A stretch of 7,480 nt of DNA, taken from NCBI GenBank assembly GCA_017543725.1, contig JAFYFO010000040.1, positions 1 to 7,480 on the forward strand. Direction: 5' to 3'. The stretch comes from Eubacterium sp. GTDB lineage: Bacteria > Bacillota > Clostridia > Oscillospirales > Acutalibacteraceae. Below the pieces are notes generated by a model, which saw nothing but the letters and a program-made list of their open reading frames with translations, ran no database searches and was not told where the DNA came from. Shown piece after piece: positions 1 through 5,193 of this stretch. Each line of letters begins with the position of its first letter. Within the stretch, counting starts at the first letter, position 1. The translations under genes were made by a program, and so were the position numbers.

Positions 1-1314
1 ACGGTTAATCTTGATAATGATGCGTTTGACGCTGAGGATGATTCCATAACAACTGCAAAATCAGTCGTTGCAGATCTTGTTCCGACTTCAACCGTTTCTT
101 ACGGAACTTCAACAATAAAAGTTGTTGATGATGAAGTTTCGCAGGAAAATGTTAATCTTGCAATTTCCGATATTCTTACCGCTCTTGCAAACAGCGTTAA
201 AACCTACACCATTGATGTTACATTAAACGGTGACCCTGCAGGCAACAGTGTTGAAATCAGTGCAAACGGTTCAACAATCTATGATAACAAAGTAACCTAC
301 GGTTCAAAGTTAACCTTAACTAACAAGGCTTCCAATCCTGATGAAACTGCATGGTATATGAATTTCGATTCAAGCGCAGTTGGTGAAGGCAAAAGAACGG
401 AGCAGTATATCGGCGAAGGCTCAAGAGTTAAAACAACCACTCTCGGCAATATGCATATCCGCGCTGTTTCAAAAACTGTAAACACTCCGAATAAGGTAAC
501 CGTTAAGCGTAAATATAAAGGCGATTCAACGAAATCTCCGATAGTTTGCGTTGATTATGTCGGCAGTTCATATACTCTTCCTGCTTCACAGGTTATCCCG
601 GGATATACATTTAACGGCTATACTTATGAAAACGGCGGTGAAATAGAAGGTTCAACAGCAAGCATTTCCGGCAACACGGTTATTATTGCAAACTATTCCC
701 AGAGTGAGTCTGTTCAAAAATACGATGTTGTTGTAAAGGATGAAAGAGGCAAAGTTATTGATGGTTATGATTTCACCGGCTCAAACGCTGTTCCTTATAA
801 CACAAAGGTTGAAGTAAGTTATCCGAATGCTGCCGGATGGGTTGAAAGAGTTGACGGAAAAGACAGACTCTTCCACATCGGTTCCGATTTAACTTTCTTC
901 GTAACTGAATCCCACGAAATCAGAGCGATAACAAGCCTTGACGGATATACTTATCCCGTTATCAATATCAAAAACAGCGCTCCGATTGTAACCCCTGTTG
1001 ACGGCGGAAAGAAGAAAATTATCTTCAATGCTCAGGTTATCAGCGGAAGCGCAAATGTTCTTGAATACGGCATATTGCTTGCAAGAAACGAAACCTCCGA
1101 TAGCGAACTTGTTGTTGAAAACGCAGGTTCAACAACCGGAATCCTTCGTGCTAAATCAACAAAACTTGTTGGCGCAGACCAGTTCACAATCAGTGTTACA
1201 ACCGCAAGTTCGGGAACTGTTTCCTACAGAGCGTATGCAACTTATCAGGTAGGCGAAGGCGAAAGCGCTGAAATAATCACCGTTTACACAGATGTTAAAA
1301 CAGCAACTGTTTAA
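1..1314 (+). CDS. C-terminal part of a large, probably exported beta-rich surface protein (5' end outside window)
   Basis: The reading frame is open from the first base and ends with TAA at 1312-1314, so 437 C-terminal residues are visible and the true start lies to the left. The first internal ATG (358) is not a credible start because coding continues unbroken upstream of it. Composition is rich in Ser, Thr, Gly, Asn and Val with alternating beta-strand patterns, one Cys and no membrane segment, as in extracellular repeat proteins of Gram-positive bacteria. Visible residues 191-217 (YTLPASQVIPGYTFNGY onward) resemble one InlB/Flg_new-type beta repeat (GYTFxGW-like). Residues 3-14 (NLDNDAFDAEDD) have acidic or Asn residues at positions 1, 3, 5 and 12 of a dockerin-like calcium loop, followed by a short helix, but the usual Gly at position 6 is Ala. 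There is no LPXTG, C-terminal hydrophobic anchor or SLH domain in view. Function is not recognised; the surface location is an inference. Confidence 0.75.
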   Translation, partial: TVNLDNDAFDAEDDSITTAKSVVADLVPTSTVSYGTSTIKVVDDEVSQENVNLAISDILTALANSVKTYTIDVTLNGDPAGNSVEISANGSTIYDNKVTYGSKLTLTNKASNPDETAWYMNFDSSAVGEGKRTEQYIGEGSRVKTTTLGNMHIRAVSKTVNTPNKVTVKRKYKGDSTKSPIVCVDYVGSSYTLPASQVIPGYTFNGYTYENGGEIEGSTASISGNTVIIANYSQSESVQKYDVVVKDERGKVIDGYDFTGSNAVPYNTKVEVSYPNAAGWVERVDGKDRLFHIGSDLTFFVTESHEIRAITSLDGYTYPVINIKNSAPIVTPVDGGKKKIIFNAQVISGSANVLEYGILLARNETSDSELVVENAGSTTGILRAKSTKLVGADQFTISVTTASSGTVSYRAYATYQVGEGESAEIITVYTDVKTATV

Positions 1315-1319
1315 TCAAA

Positions 1320-1324
1320 CGAGG
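1320..1324 (+). promoter_or_regulatory. Ribosome binding site of the 37-residue gene
   Basis: CGAGG lies 5 bases before the ATG at 1330. It sits in the 15-base gap after the stop of the surface-protein gene, so the two genes are almost certainly one transcript. This site is the main reason for calling the small gene real. Confidence 0.55.
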
Positions 1325-1329
1325 TTTTT

Positions 1330-1443
1330 ATGAAAAAAGAATTTATTAATGCGGAAATTGAAATAACGCACTATAATACTCAAATTCATATTTCCACCAG
1401 CGACGACCTCGGCAACGGCGATGATTATAATTGGGAATTCTGA
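1330..1443 (+). CDS. Small 37-residue protein of unknown function
   Basis: ATG at 1330 with a GAGG site 5 bases upstream, TGA at 1441-1443, and a strong terminator 20 bases later. The peptide begins MKKEFINAEIEI, has a middle stretch HISTSDDLGNGDD and ends in NWEF. It is acidic in its C-terminal half, has no signal peptide, no membrane segment and no Cys. From memory, gut Clostridia encode many short proteins of the shape MKK-x-Y-x-x-P-x-x-E-(I/V)...ITTS-acidic/Gly tail. The ISTS-DD-LGNG segment fits that shape loosely, but I know of no assigned function. It follows the surface-protein gene by 15 bases and is the last gene before the terminator. It could be a peptide precursor or a small accessory protein; neither is shown. 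No modification enzyme or exporter gene is visible beside it. Confidence 0.55.
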   Translation: MKKEFINAEIEITHYNTQIHISTSDDLGNGDDYNWEF

Positions 1444-1463
1444 AAACTGAATAACTGATAAAC

Positions 1464-1503
1464 AAAGCCTTGCATGGTTAAAACCGAGCAAGGCTTTTGT
1501 TTT
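1464..1503 (+). terminator. Rho-independent terminator of the plus-strand transcript
   Basis: Perfect 10-bp stem AAAGCCTTGC (1464-1473) with GCAAGGCTTT (1488-1497). The 14-base loop can itself pair GGTT with AACC. TTTTGTTTT follows on the plus strand. It lies 20 bases after the small gene's stop and closes the transcription unit of the surface protein and the small peptide. Confidence 0.85.
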
Positions 1504-1517
1504 AATGACGAATTACG

Positions 1518-1555
1518 GTTCGTTTGCGAGCGCTGCCGGTGGCAGATGAAGCGAA
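1518..1555. repeat. Hairpin-forming segment in the repeat block
   Basis: An outer pair GTTCG...CGAAC (starting at 1519 and ending at 1555) encloses a perfect inner stem CTGCC-GGT-GGCAG (1534-1546). It lies just inside the left 7-bp repeats. No coding signal was seen in it. Confidence 0.45.
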
Positions 1556-1570
1556 CAAAAAGAACTGCCG

Positions 1571-1623
1571 AACGGTCAAAATTTGTCGGCGCTCCAAGCC
1601 GAAAACAAATTTTGGGAACCGTT
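1571..1623. repeat. Long imperfect inverted repeat
   Basis: The left arm AACGGTCAAAATTTGTCGGC (1571-1590) pairs with a right arm at 1598-1623 that reads GCC-GAA-AACAAATTTT-GGGA-ACCGTT. Stems are ACGGT/ACCGT, AAAATTTGT/ACAAATTTT and GGC/GCC, with small unpaired bulges and a 7-base loop. There is no U-tract after it, so it is more likely part of a mobile repeat than a terminator. Confidence 0.55.
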
Positions 1624-1727
1624 GGTCGAGATTACGAATTTTGGTTACTCGCGCAAGCGCTCGGACAATAATTGAGTTGCGCGTTTCGCGTTTCGGGGCG
1701 CGGAAATGCGCCGGAATTATGCGGTTC

Positions 1728-1769
1728 GTTTCATTTATGCGCCAATATAATATTTGGTAATCAATGCGG
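1728..1769 (+). repeat. Direct repeat, copy 1 (42 bases)
   Basis: A 42-base segment starting GTTTCATTTATGCGCCAATA and ending in GCGG. It matches the segment at 1813-1854 at 38 of 42 positions. The spacing between copies is 85 bases, and each copy runs directly into a palindrome. Confidence 0.75.
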
Positions 1770-1787
1770 GCGATTCGTGAATCGCCC
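1768..1787. repeat. Palindrome A of the CCCTAC-flanked family
   Basis: GGGCGATTC (1768-1776) is a perfect reverse complement of GAATCGCCC (1779-1787), followed by CTACGG. The G+C-rich stem stands out from the surroundings. It belongs to the same family as the palindromes at 1853-1874 and 1908-1926, by its stem edge and its flanking CCCTAC. Confidence 0.65.
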
Positions 1788-1812
1788 CTACGGTTGAAAA
1801 GGAAGTGTTTTT

Positions 1813-1854
1813 GTTTCATTTGTGTGCCAATATAATATTTGTTAATCAACGCGG
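1813..1854 (+). repeat. Direct repeat, copy 2 (42 bases)
   Basis: Second copy of the segment at 1728-1769, with 4 substitutions and no gaps. It is followed by palindrome B, so the repeating unit is this segment plus a palindrome with a different arm sequence. Confidence 0.75.
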
Positions 1855-1874
1855 TGCGTCGAGGGCGCCGCACC
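1853..1874. repeat. Palindrome B of the CCCTAC-flanked family
   Basis: GGTGCG (1853-1858) pairs with CGCACC (1869-1874) across a 10-base G+C-rich loop and is followed by CTAC. It has the same orientation as palindrome A. The arms differ in sequence while the flanks are kept. Confidence 0.5.
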
Positions 1875-1907
1875 CTACAAAGATTGTTGATGTAACGAAT
1901 TCGGTAG

Positions 1908-1926
1908 GGGCGGATATCATCCGCCC
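1908..1926. repeat. Palindrome C of the CCCTAC-flanked family, opposite orientation
   Basis: GGGCGGAT (1908-1915) pairs perfectly with ATCCGCCC (1919-1926) around ATC. Here GTAGGGG stands on the left, the reverse complement of the CCCCTAC on the right of palindrome A, so this copy is inverted. Confidence 0.65.
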
Positions 1927-1954
1927 GAATATAATCAAGCGCGAATGTGTCGCC

Positions 1955-1996
1955 CGAAATTCGAAATTCGTCATTCGTCACTCGTAATTCGTAATT
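1955..1996 (-). repeat. Tandem 7-bp repeat array, six units
   Basis: Plus-strand units are CGAAATT, CGAAATT, CGTCATT, CGTCACT, CGTAATT, CGTAATT. Read on the minus strand, the first four (AATTACG, AATTACG, AGTGACG, AATGACG) match the array at 5084-5111 in the same order with one substitution. The array ends 9 bases before the terminator hairpin of the minus-strand operon. Confidence 0.75.
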
Positions 1997-2005
1997 ATAA
2001 AACAG

Positions 2006-2037
2006 AAAATCCCGAAAGCCAATGCCTTCGGGATTTT
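2006..2037 (-). terminator. Rho-independent terminator of the phosphonate operon
   Basis: Perfect 11-bp stem AAAATCCCGAA (2006-2016) with TTCGGGATTTT (2027-2037) around a 10-base loop. It begins 13 bases after the stop of the fusion gene, and on the minus strand T-rich sequence follows. The A/T ends make it symmetric, so it may also stop transcription coming from the plus strand. Confidence 0.85.
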
Positions 2038-2050
2038 TGCTTTATTATGT

Positions 2051-5000
2051 TTAATCGTATGCGCTTATTTCATCTTCCGCGTTTGCGTCGGGAAGAGTGT
2101 CGTCGATAATATCGCCGTTTTCGTTATGAATAACAAAAGCATGTTTTCTTGATTTCAAAACCTTGAAAGGAGGAATTGTGTCGTAATTCTTGCCGTAAAT
2201 AGTTTTCAGCATAAATTCCGCCTCGCAGGGAATCGGAAGCATATGACCCATAAACGAAACATATCTCGGTTTGCCGAAGAAGGAAGTCGGGAAAGTTTCT
2301 TTTGTAACAGGATAATAACTTGTTAAGTGGGCAAGATATTTCTTCTGCCTGATTTCGCCGTTTTCCTTATATGTTTCAAACATTCTGAGATTTTTATCAA
2401 GGTATTTATAAATCCACTTCATCGGAATGAAAGGAAGAACAGCCCTGAGAATATATCTCTTCGGTTTTGCTTTCATAACAAGCGAATACTTCGTTTTGAT
2501 GAAGAGCATTCTGCGAACATATCTTGTTGCCTTGCTCTGCTTGAGTTGCTTTTTGCTCATTGGCTTCGGAACATAATCAAGCGGGAAAACATCAACATAG
2601 GGTCCGTGATATTTGGTTAAACCATAGGTTTTTTCCTGAACAAACTTTGTTGGTTTCTTCATCTGAACTTTTGCCGCAAGAACCCAATGCTTATTATTGT
2701 TTTCATAGCAATCAAGCGCAAGACCCTCGGGGAAAACGCCCTGCATACCGAGATTTATGAACTTATCATAATTCTCACGGCTCATCATAATATCAACATC
2801 ATCATCCCAGGGAATAAATCCGTTGTGGCGAACCGCTCCGAGAAGCGTTCCTTCCGAAAGATAGTATGTTATGCCGTGTTCTTTGCAGAATTCATCAATC
2901 TGAAGAAGAATTTCAAGGGTGTAGTTCTGAAGTTCCTTGATTTCGCTCTTCATCCTGTTCCATTCCTTTGGAACGGGCTTATTTCTGTTTTTTAACTCCG
3001 CTAATTTTTTTTTAAGAGTTTTTTTTTCCTCCTTAGCGGGGTCCTCAGCGTCGTTTTCGTCTTCGTCAATCAGTCCGAAAACTGCCTGATAAATTCTATA
3101 TATTGCCTCTCTGCTGAGTTCTTCGGGATTGTTGCCGAGTCTGACGGGGTTAACCGAATCGCTGAGTATATCAAGATGCTTTTCATCTGCAAGAGTCGGA
3201 GCCTCAAGTTCAAGAACTTCTTTAACTATGAATTCATACTGCTTGATAGCCTTGTTTGTTGAGGGCATACCGAATTCGTGTTTAAGAATTTCAAAAGCCG
3301 AAACAAGAATTTCGCGGCGATTCATTTCCGAAACAGGCTTGAATCCGCCTTCTTCGCTGTTTTGAGAATTAACGGCATTCTCAATTGCGCCGTCTATCTG
3401 GTCAGCACTGATATCGCTGTTAAGAATGCTCTGTCTTATCGGAAGGAACTTATGCTTATCTATTGAGAGTTCTTCCATCTCAACGGCTCTTCTTGCGTTT
3501 TCAACCTCGTTCATATAGCGCCAGACTTTCGGCAGACAAAGCGCAACCGAATAGCCGTGGGGAAGATTATATAAAGATGTTAATTTATAACTGAGAGCGT
3601 GACCCGCAGTTGTCTGGGAAATATTGATTGCCTTTCCGCTGAGGTTTGCGGCAATCTGCATATAGTGAAGCGCTTCTTTCTCGTTTCTGAGGAAGGGCAT
3701 CATATATTTAAAGATGAGCCTCATTCCCTCGATTGCATATCCCCTGCACTTTTCATTAGTGTTAACGCTCCAGATTGCCTCTATACATTGGCTGAGTGCG
3801 TCAAGAACCGTGCATTTCTTCTGAAAAAGAGGAAGAGTTTCAAGAAGCGAAGTATCAAGAATAACATAATCGGGAACAATGCAGTCATGAGTTACCGAAA
3901 ATTTTTCTCCCTCATAGTAAACAACGCTGTATCTCGTTGAATCGCTTCCCGTTCCCGCAGTTCCGGGAATACAGATATGCTTAATCGGCGAGAAAACAAA
4001 TTCCTGCTTGACAAAAGGTCCGTTTGCTTCGTCAAGAACGGAGAAAAGTTTAATATTTTTCGCTGTGTCAATAGCGCTTCCGCCGCCGATTGAAATAATG
4101 ATATCGCAGCCCTGCTCTTTGAAAAGTTTAACGCCTGCCGCAACCTGCTCATATTTCGGATTGGGCGAAAATTCCTTAAACAAAACAAAATCATAGTTTA
4201 AACTTTCAATATATTCCCTGCAGGAAAGGAACTCATAGAAATCGCAAACAATCATAGGTTTATGAGCGCCTTCCTTATTGAGAATCTGAGGAAGCATAAC
4301 TATTGAATTGCTGTCTGAATAAATAACCTGCTCATCAAAATCGAACTGGCGGATATCCGAAGAAACTCTTTCAAGGTCGTCAAGATTATCGACCTCGTCA
4401 ACATAGTATTCTTCATATGAAAAAGGCTTAATATCAAGATTTTTTGCAATTTCATTGAGCGCGTTTTCAGCATAAACTCCGTCATTGCCCGCTTCAATAA
4501 ATTCTCCGACTCTTTCAAGCCATTTTGAAAGAGTTTCTTTTGAAAGTTTATAAAGGGGCTGAAAAGCAAAGCAGTTTTCATCAAAAATATTGATTGAAAC
4601 CTCAACGATTTTTCCGTCTTCAACTCTTGCTTTGAAATCTTTTTCGGGAAGCGCTTTGGCTCTGTTGAGCATTCCGAGATTTTTCTCCTCGCTTGCAATA
4701 ACATCCTGAAGAAGTTTTTTATCAAAAACAAGGTCGCCGTGCATCAGGAGAACATCATCATCAAGATATTCCCTTGCAAGAAACATTGAATAAATATAAT
4801 TGGTTTTATCATAAATCGGGTTTTCAACAAATGTGAAATTGAGTTCCTTGAAACGCTCGTCAGCGGCAGCGTTCATAAGTTGCTCTTTATGGGGTCCCGT
4901 TGTTATAACAAAATCCTTGATTCCGCATTCCATCAAAAGGCGGAGTTGCCTTTGATAAATGGTTTCGCCGTTTTTTAGCGGAGCCTGCGATTTATGATGG

Positions 5001-5059
5001 GTTTTTGTGAATTCGCCCATTCTTTTTCCGTATCCGGAGTTAAAGATAACCGCTTTCAT
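2051..5059 (-). CDS. Three-domain fusion: LicC/PntC-like cytidylyltransferase, phosphonoacetaldehyde reductase-like Fe-ADH, LicD phosphotransferase
   Basis: 1002 residues. Residues 1-235 form a nucleotidyltransferase: FNSGYGKRM (6-14) is the G-x-G-x-R-M loop, K23 the likely catalytic lysine, D109 in HGD a metal ligand, and D224 in EVDNLDDL the second acidic site. Residues 240-660 form an iron-alcohol-dehydrogenase fold: GGGSAID (325-331) binds NAD(P), PGTAGTGSDST (365-375) is the second loop, and metal positions are D420, Q424, H487 and H501; Q424 replaces the usual His. SQTTAGHALSYKLTS and LPHGYSVALCLP resemble the hydroxyethylphosphonate dehydrogenase branch. A charged linker (664-700) precedes LicD (705-1002), whose signature is EGTLLGAVRH (736-745) and WDDDVD (751-756). 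Predicted role: reduce phosphonoacetaldehyde to HEP, form CMP-HEP and transfer HEP to a glycan. It lies downstream of aepX-aepY. The start is supported by AGGAAGG 10 bases upstream. The fold calls are strong; HEP as substrate is inferred, with 2-aminoethylphosphonate or phosphocholine as alternatives. Confidence 0.88.
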   Translation of the reverse strand: MKAVIFNSGYGKRMGEFTKTHHKSQAPLKNGETIYQRQLRLLMECGIKDFVITTGPHKEQLMNAAADERFKELNFTFVENPIYDKTNYIYSMFLAREYLDDDVLLMHGDLVFDKKLLQDVIASEEKNLGMLNRAKALPEKDFKARVEDGKIVEVSINIFDENCFAFQPLYKLSKETLSKWLERVGEFIEAGNDGVYAENALNEIAKNLDIKPFSYEEYYVDEVDNLDDLERVSSDIRQFDFDEQVIYSDSNSIVMLPQILNKEGAHKPMIVCDFYEFLSCREYIESLNYDFVLFKEFSPNPKYEQVAAGVKLFKEQGCDIIISIGGGSAIDTAKNIKLFSVLDEANGPFVKQEFVFSPIKHICIPGTAGTGSDSTRYSVVYYEGEKFSVTHDCIVPDYVILDTSLLETLPLFQKKCTVLDALSQCIEAIWSVNTNEKCRGYAIEGMRLIFKYMMPFLRNEKEALHYMQIAANLSGKAINISQTTAGHALSYKLTSLYNLPHGYSVALCLPKVWRYMNEVENARRAVEMEELSIDKHKFLPIRQSILNSDISADQIDGAIENAVNSQNSEEGGFKPVSEMNRREILVSAFEILKHEFGMPSTNKAIKQYEFIVKEVLELEAPTLADEKHLDILSDSVNPVRLGNNPEELSREAIYRIYQAVFGLIDEDENDAEDPAKEEKKTLKKKLAELKNRNKPVPKEWNRMKSEIKELQNYTLEILLQIDEFCKEHGITYYLSEGTLLGAVRHNGFIPWDDDVDIMMSRENYDKFINLGMQGVFPEGLALDCYENNNKHWVLAAKVQMKKPTKFVQEKTYGLTKYHGPYVDVFPLDYVPKPMSKKQLKQSKATRYVRRMLFIKTKYSLVMKAKPKRYILRAVLPFIPMKWIYKYLDKNLRMFETYKENGEIRQKKYLAHLTSYYPVTKETFPTSFFGKPRYVSFMGHMLPIPCEAEFMLKTIYGKNYDTIPPFKVLKSRKHAFVIHNENGDIIDDTLPDANAEDEISAYD
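2979..3034 (-). promoter_or_regulatory. Possible frameshift or phase-variation site: internal AAGGAGG and two A9 tracts
   Basis: On the coding strand AAGGAGG (3028-3034) is followed at once by A9 (3019-3027), CTCTT, and a second A9 (3005-3013), then A AAA AAC (2987-2993). The codons are Lys679-680, Lys683-685 and Lys690-Asn691. Each tract contains an in-frame A AAA AAA or A AAA AAC slippery heptamer. The -1 frame stops at TAA 2979-2981 after the second tract or at TAA two codons after the first. The +1 frame stops at TAG right after the second tract. All alternative products keep the first two domains and lose LicD. The SD-like motif lies 14 bases before the second tract. No start codon is suitably spaced for internal initiation. 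Whether slippage occurs is not shown. Confidence 0.45.
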
Positions 5060-5069
5060 AGATTAAATA

Positions 5070-5076
5070 CCTTCCT
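5070..5076 (-). promoter_or_regulatory. Ribosome binding site of the fusion gene
   Basis: AGGAAGG on the minus strand, 10 bases before the ATG at 5057-5059. It fixes the start at the methionine directly before KAVIFNSG, the expected first beta strand of a nucleotidyltransferase, so no N-terminal extension is needed. Confidence 0.7.
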
Positions 5077-5083
5077 GAATAAT

Positions 5084-5166
5084 AATTACGAATTACGAGT
5101 TACGAATGACGAATTTTTGGTCTTGCAGACGGCAATTCTTCATTCTTAATTCTTCACTCTTAATTC
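5084..5166. repeat. Two facing 7-bp repeat arrays forming a long imperfect hairpin
   Basis: The left arm reads AATTACG AATTACG AGTTACG AATGACG AATT (5084-5115). The right arm reads AATTCTT CATTCTT AATTCTT CACTCTT AATTC (5134-5166). AATTACG opposite CTTAATT pairs at six of seven positions, with a C-T mismatch at the same place in most units, so the arms can form an imperfect stem of about 30 bp around an 18-base loop. The left arm is also a copy of the array at 1969-1996 read on the minus strand. It fills most of the 127-base gap between aepY and the fusion gene, and no gene is seen in it. Confidence 0.7.
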
Positions 5167-5193
5167 AAAATAAGGGCTCGGTGCCCTTATTTT
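5167..5193 (-). terminator. Hairpin terminator overlapping the aepY stop codon
   Basis: Perfect 11-bp stem AAAATAAGGGC (5167-5177) with GCCCTTATTTT (5183-5193) around TCGGT. On the minus strand the descending arm ends CCCTTATTTTG, a modest U-rich tail. The aepY stop codon (5187-5189) lies inside the ascending arm. If active, it would lower transcription of the fusion gene relative to aepX-aepY, although ribosomes reaching the stop could block folding. Confidence 0.65.

Larger units (their letters stand above)
1504..1996. repeat. Gene-free composite repeat block edged by inverted 7-bp repeat arrays
   Basis: About 490 bases between two facing terminators with no convincing gene; frames open here lack ribosome binding sites and run through palindromes. 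The left edge carries AATGACG AATTACG (1504-1517). The right edge carries six 7-bp units (1955-1996) ending CGTAATT CGTAATT, the reverse complement of the left type, so the block has imperfect terminal inverted repeats. Inside are a hairpin (1518-1555), a long imperfect inverted repeat (1571-1623), a duplicated 42-base segment, and three short palindromes with a shared CCCTAC flank. This looks like stacked non-autonomous (MITE- or REP-like) elements. No transposase is present. Confidence 0.6.

Noticed and set aside
1502..1981. A 159-codon minus-strand frame and shorter plus-strand frames in the repeat block
   Set aside because: They run through inverted repeats and 7-bp arrays, have no suitable ribosome binding site, and give Arg-rich low-complexity proteins with no recognisable motif.
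3028..3034. Internal start for a free LicD protein behind AAGGAGG
   Set aside because: No ATG, GTG or TTG stands 5-13 bases downstream; the next in-frame ATG (Met703) is more than 50 bases away.
3892..4731. Minus-strand frames of 100 and 143 codons inside the fusion gene
   Set aside because: They are out-of-frame shadows within conserved reductase and cytidylyltransferase coding sequence, without an RBS or motifs.
5084..5166. CRISPR array
   Set aside because: The repeats are only 7 bases long, contiguous and without spacers.
5060..5186. A separate promoter for the fusion gene
   Set aside because: AT-rich stretches such as TAATTATTAT occur on the minus strand, but no convincing -35/-10 pair with proper spacing could be found, and the AT content comes from the repeat arrays.
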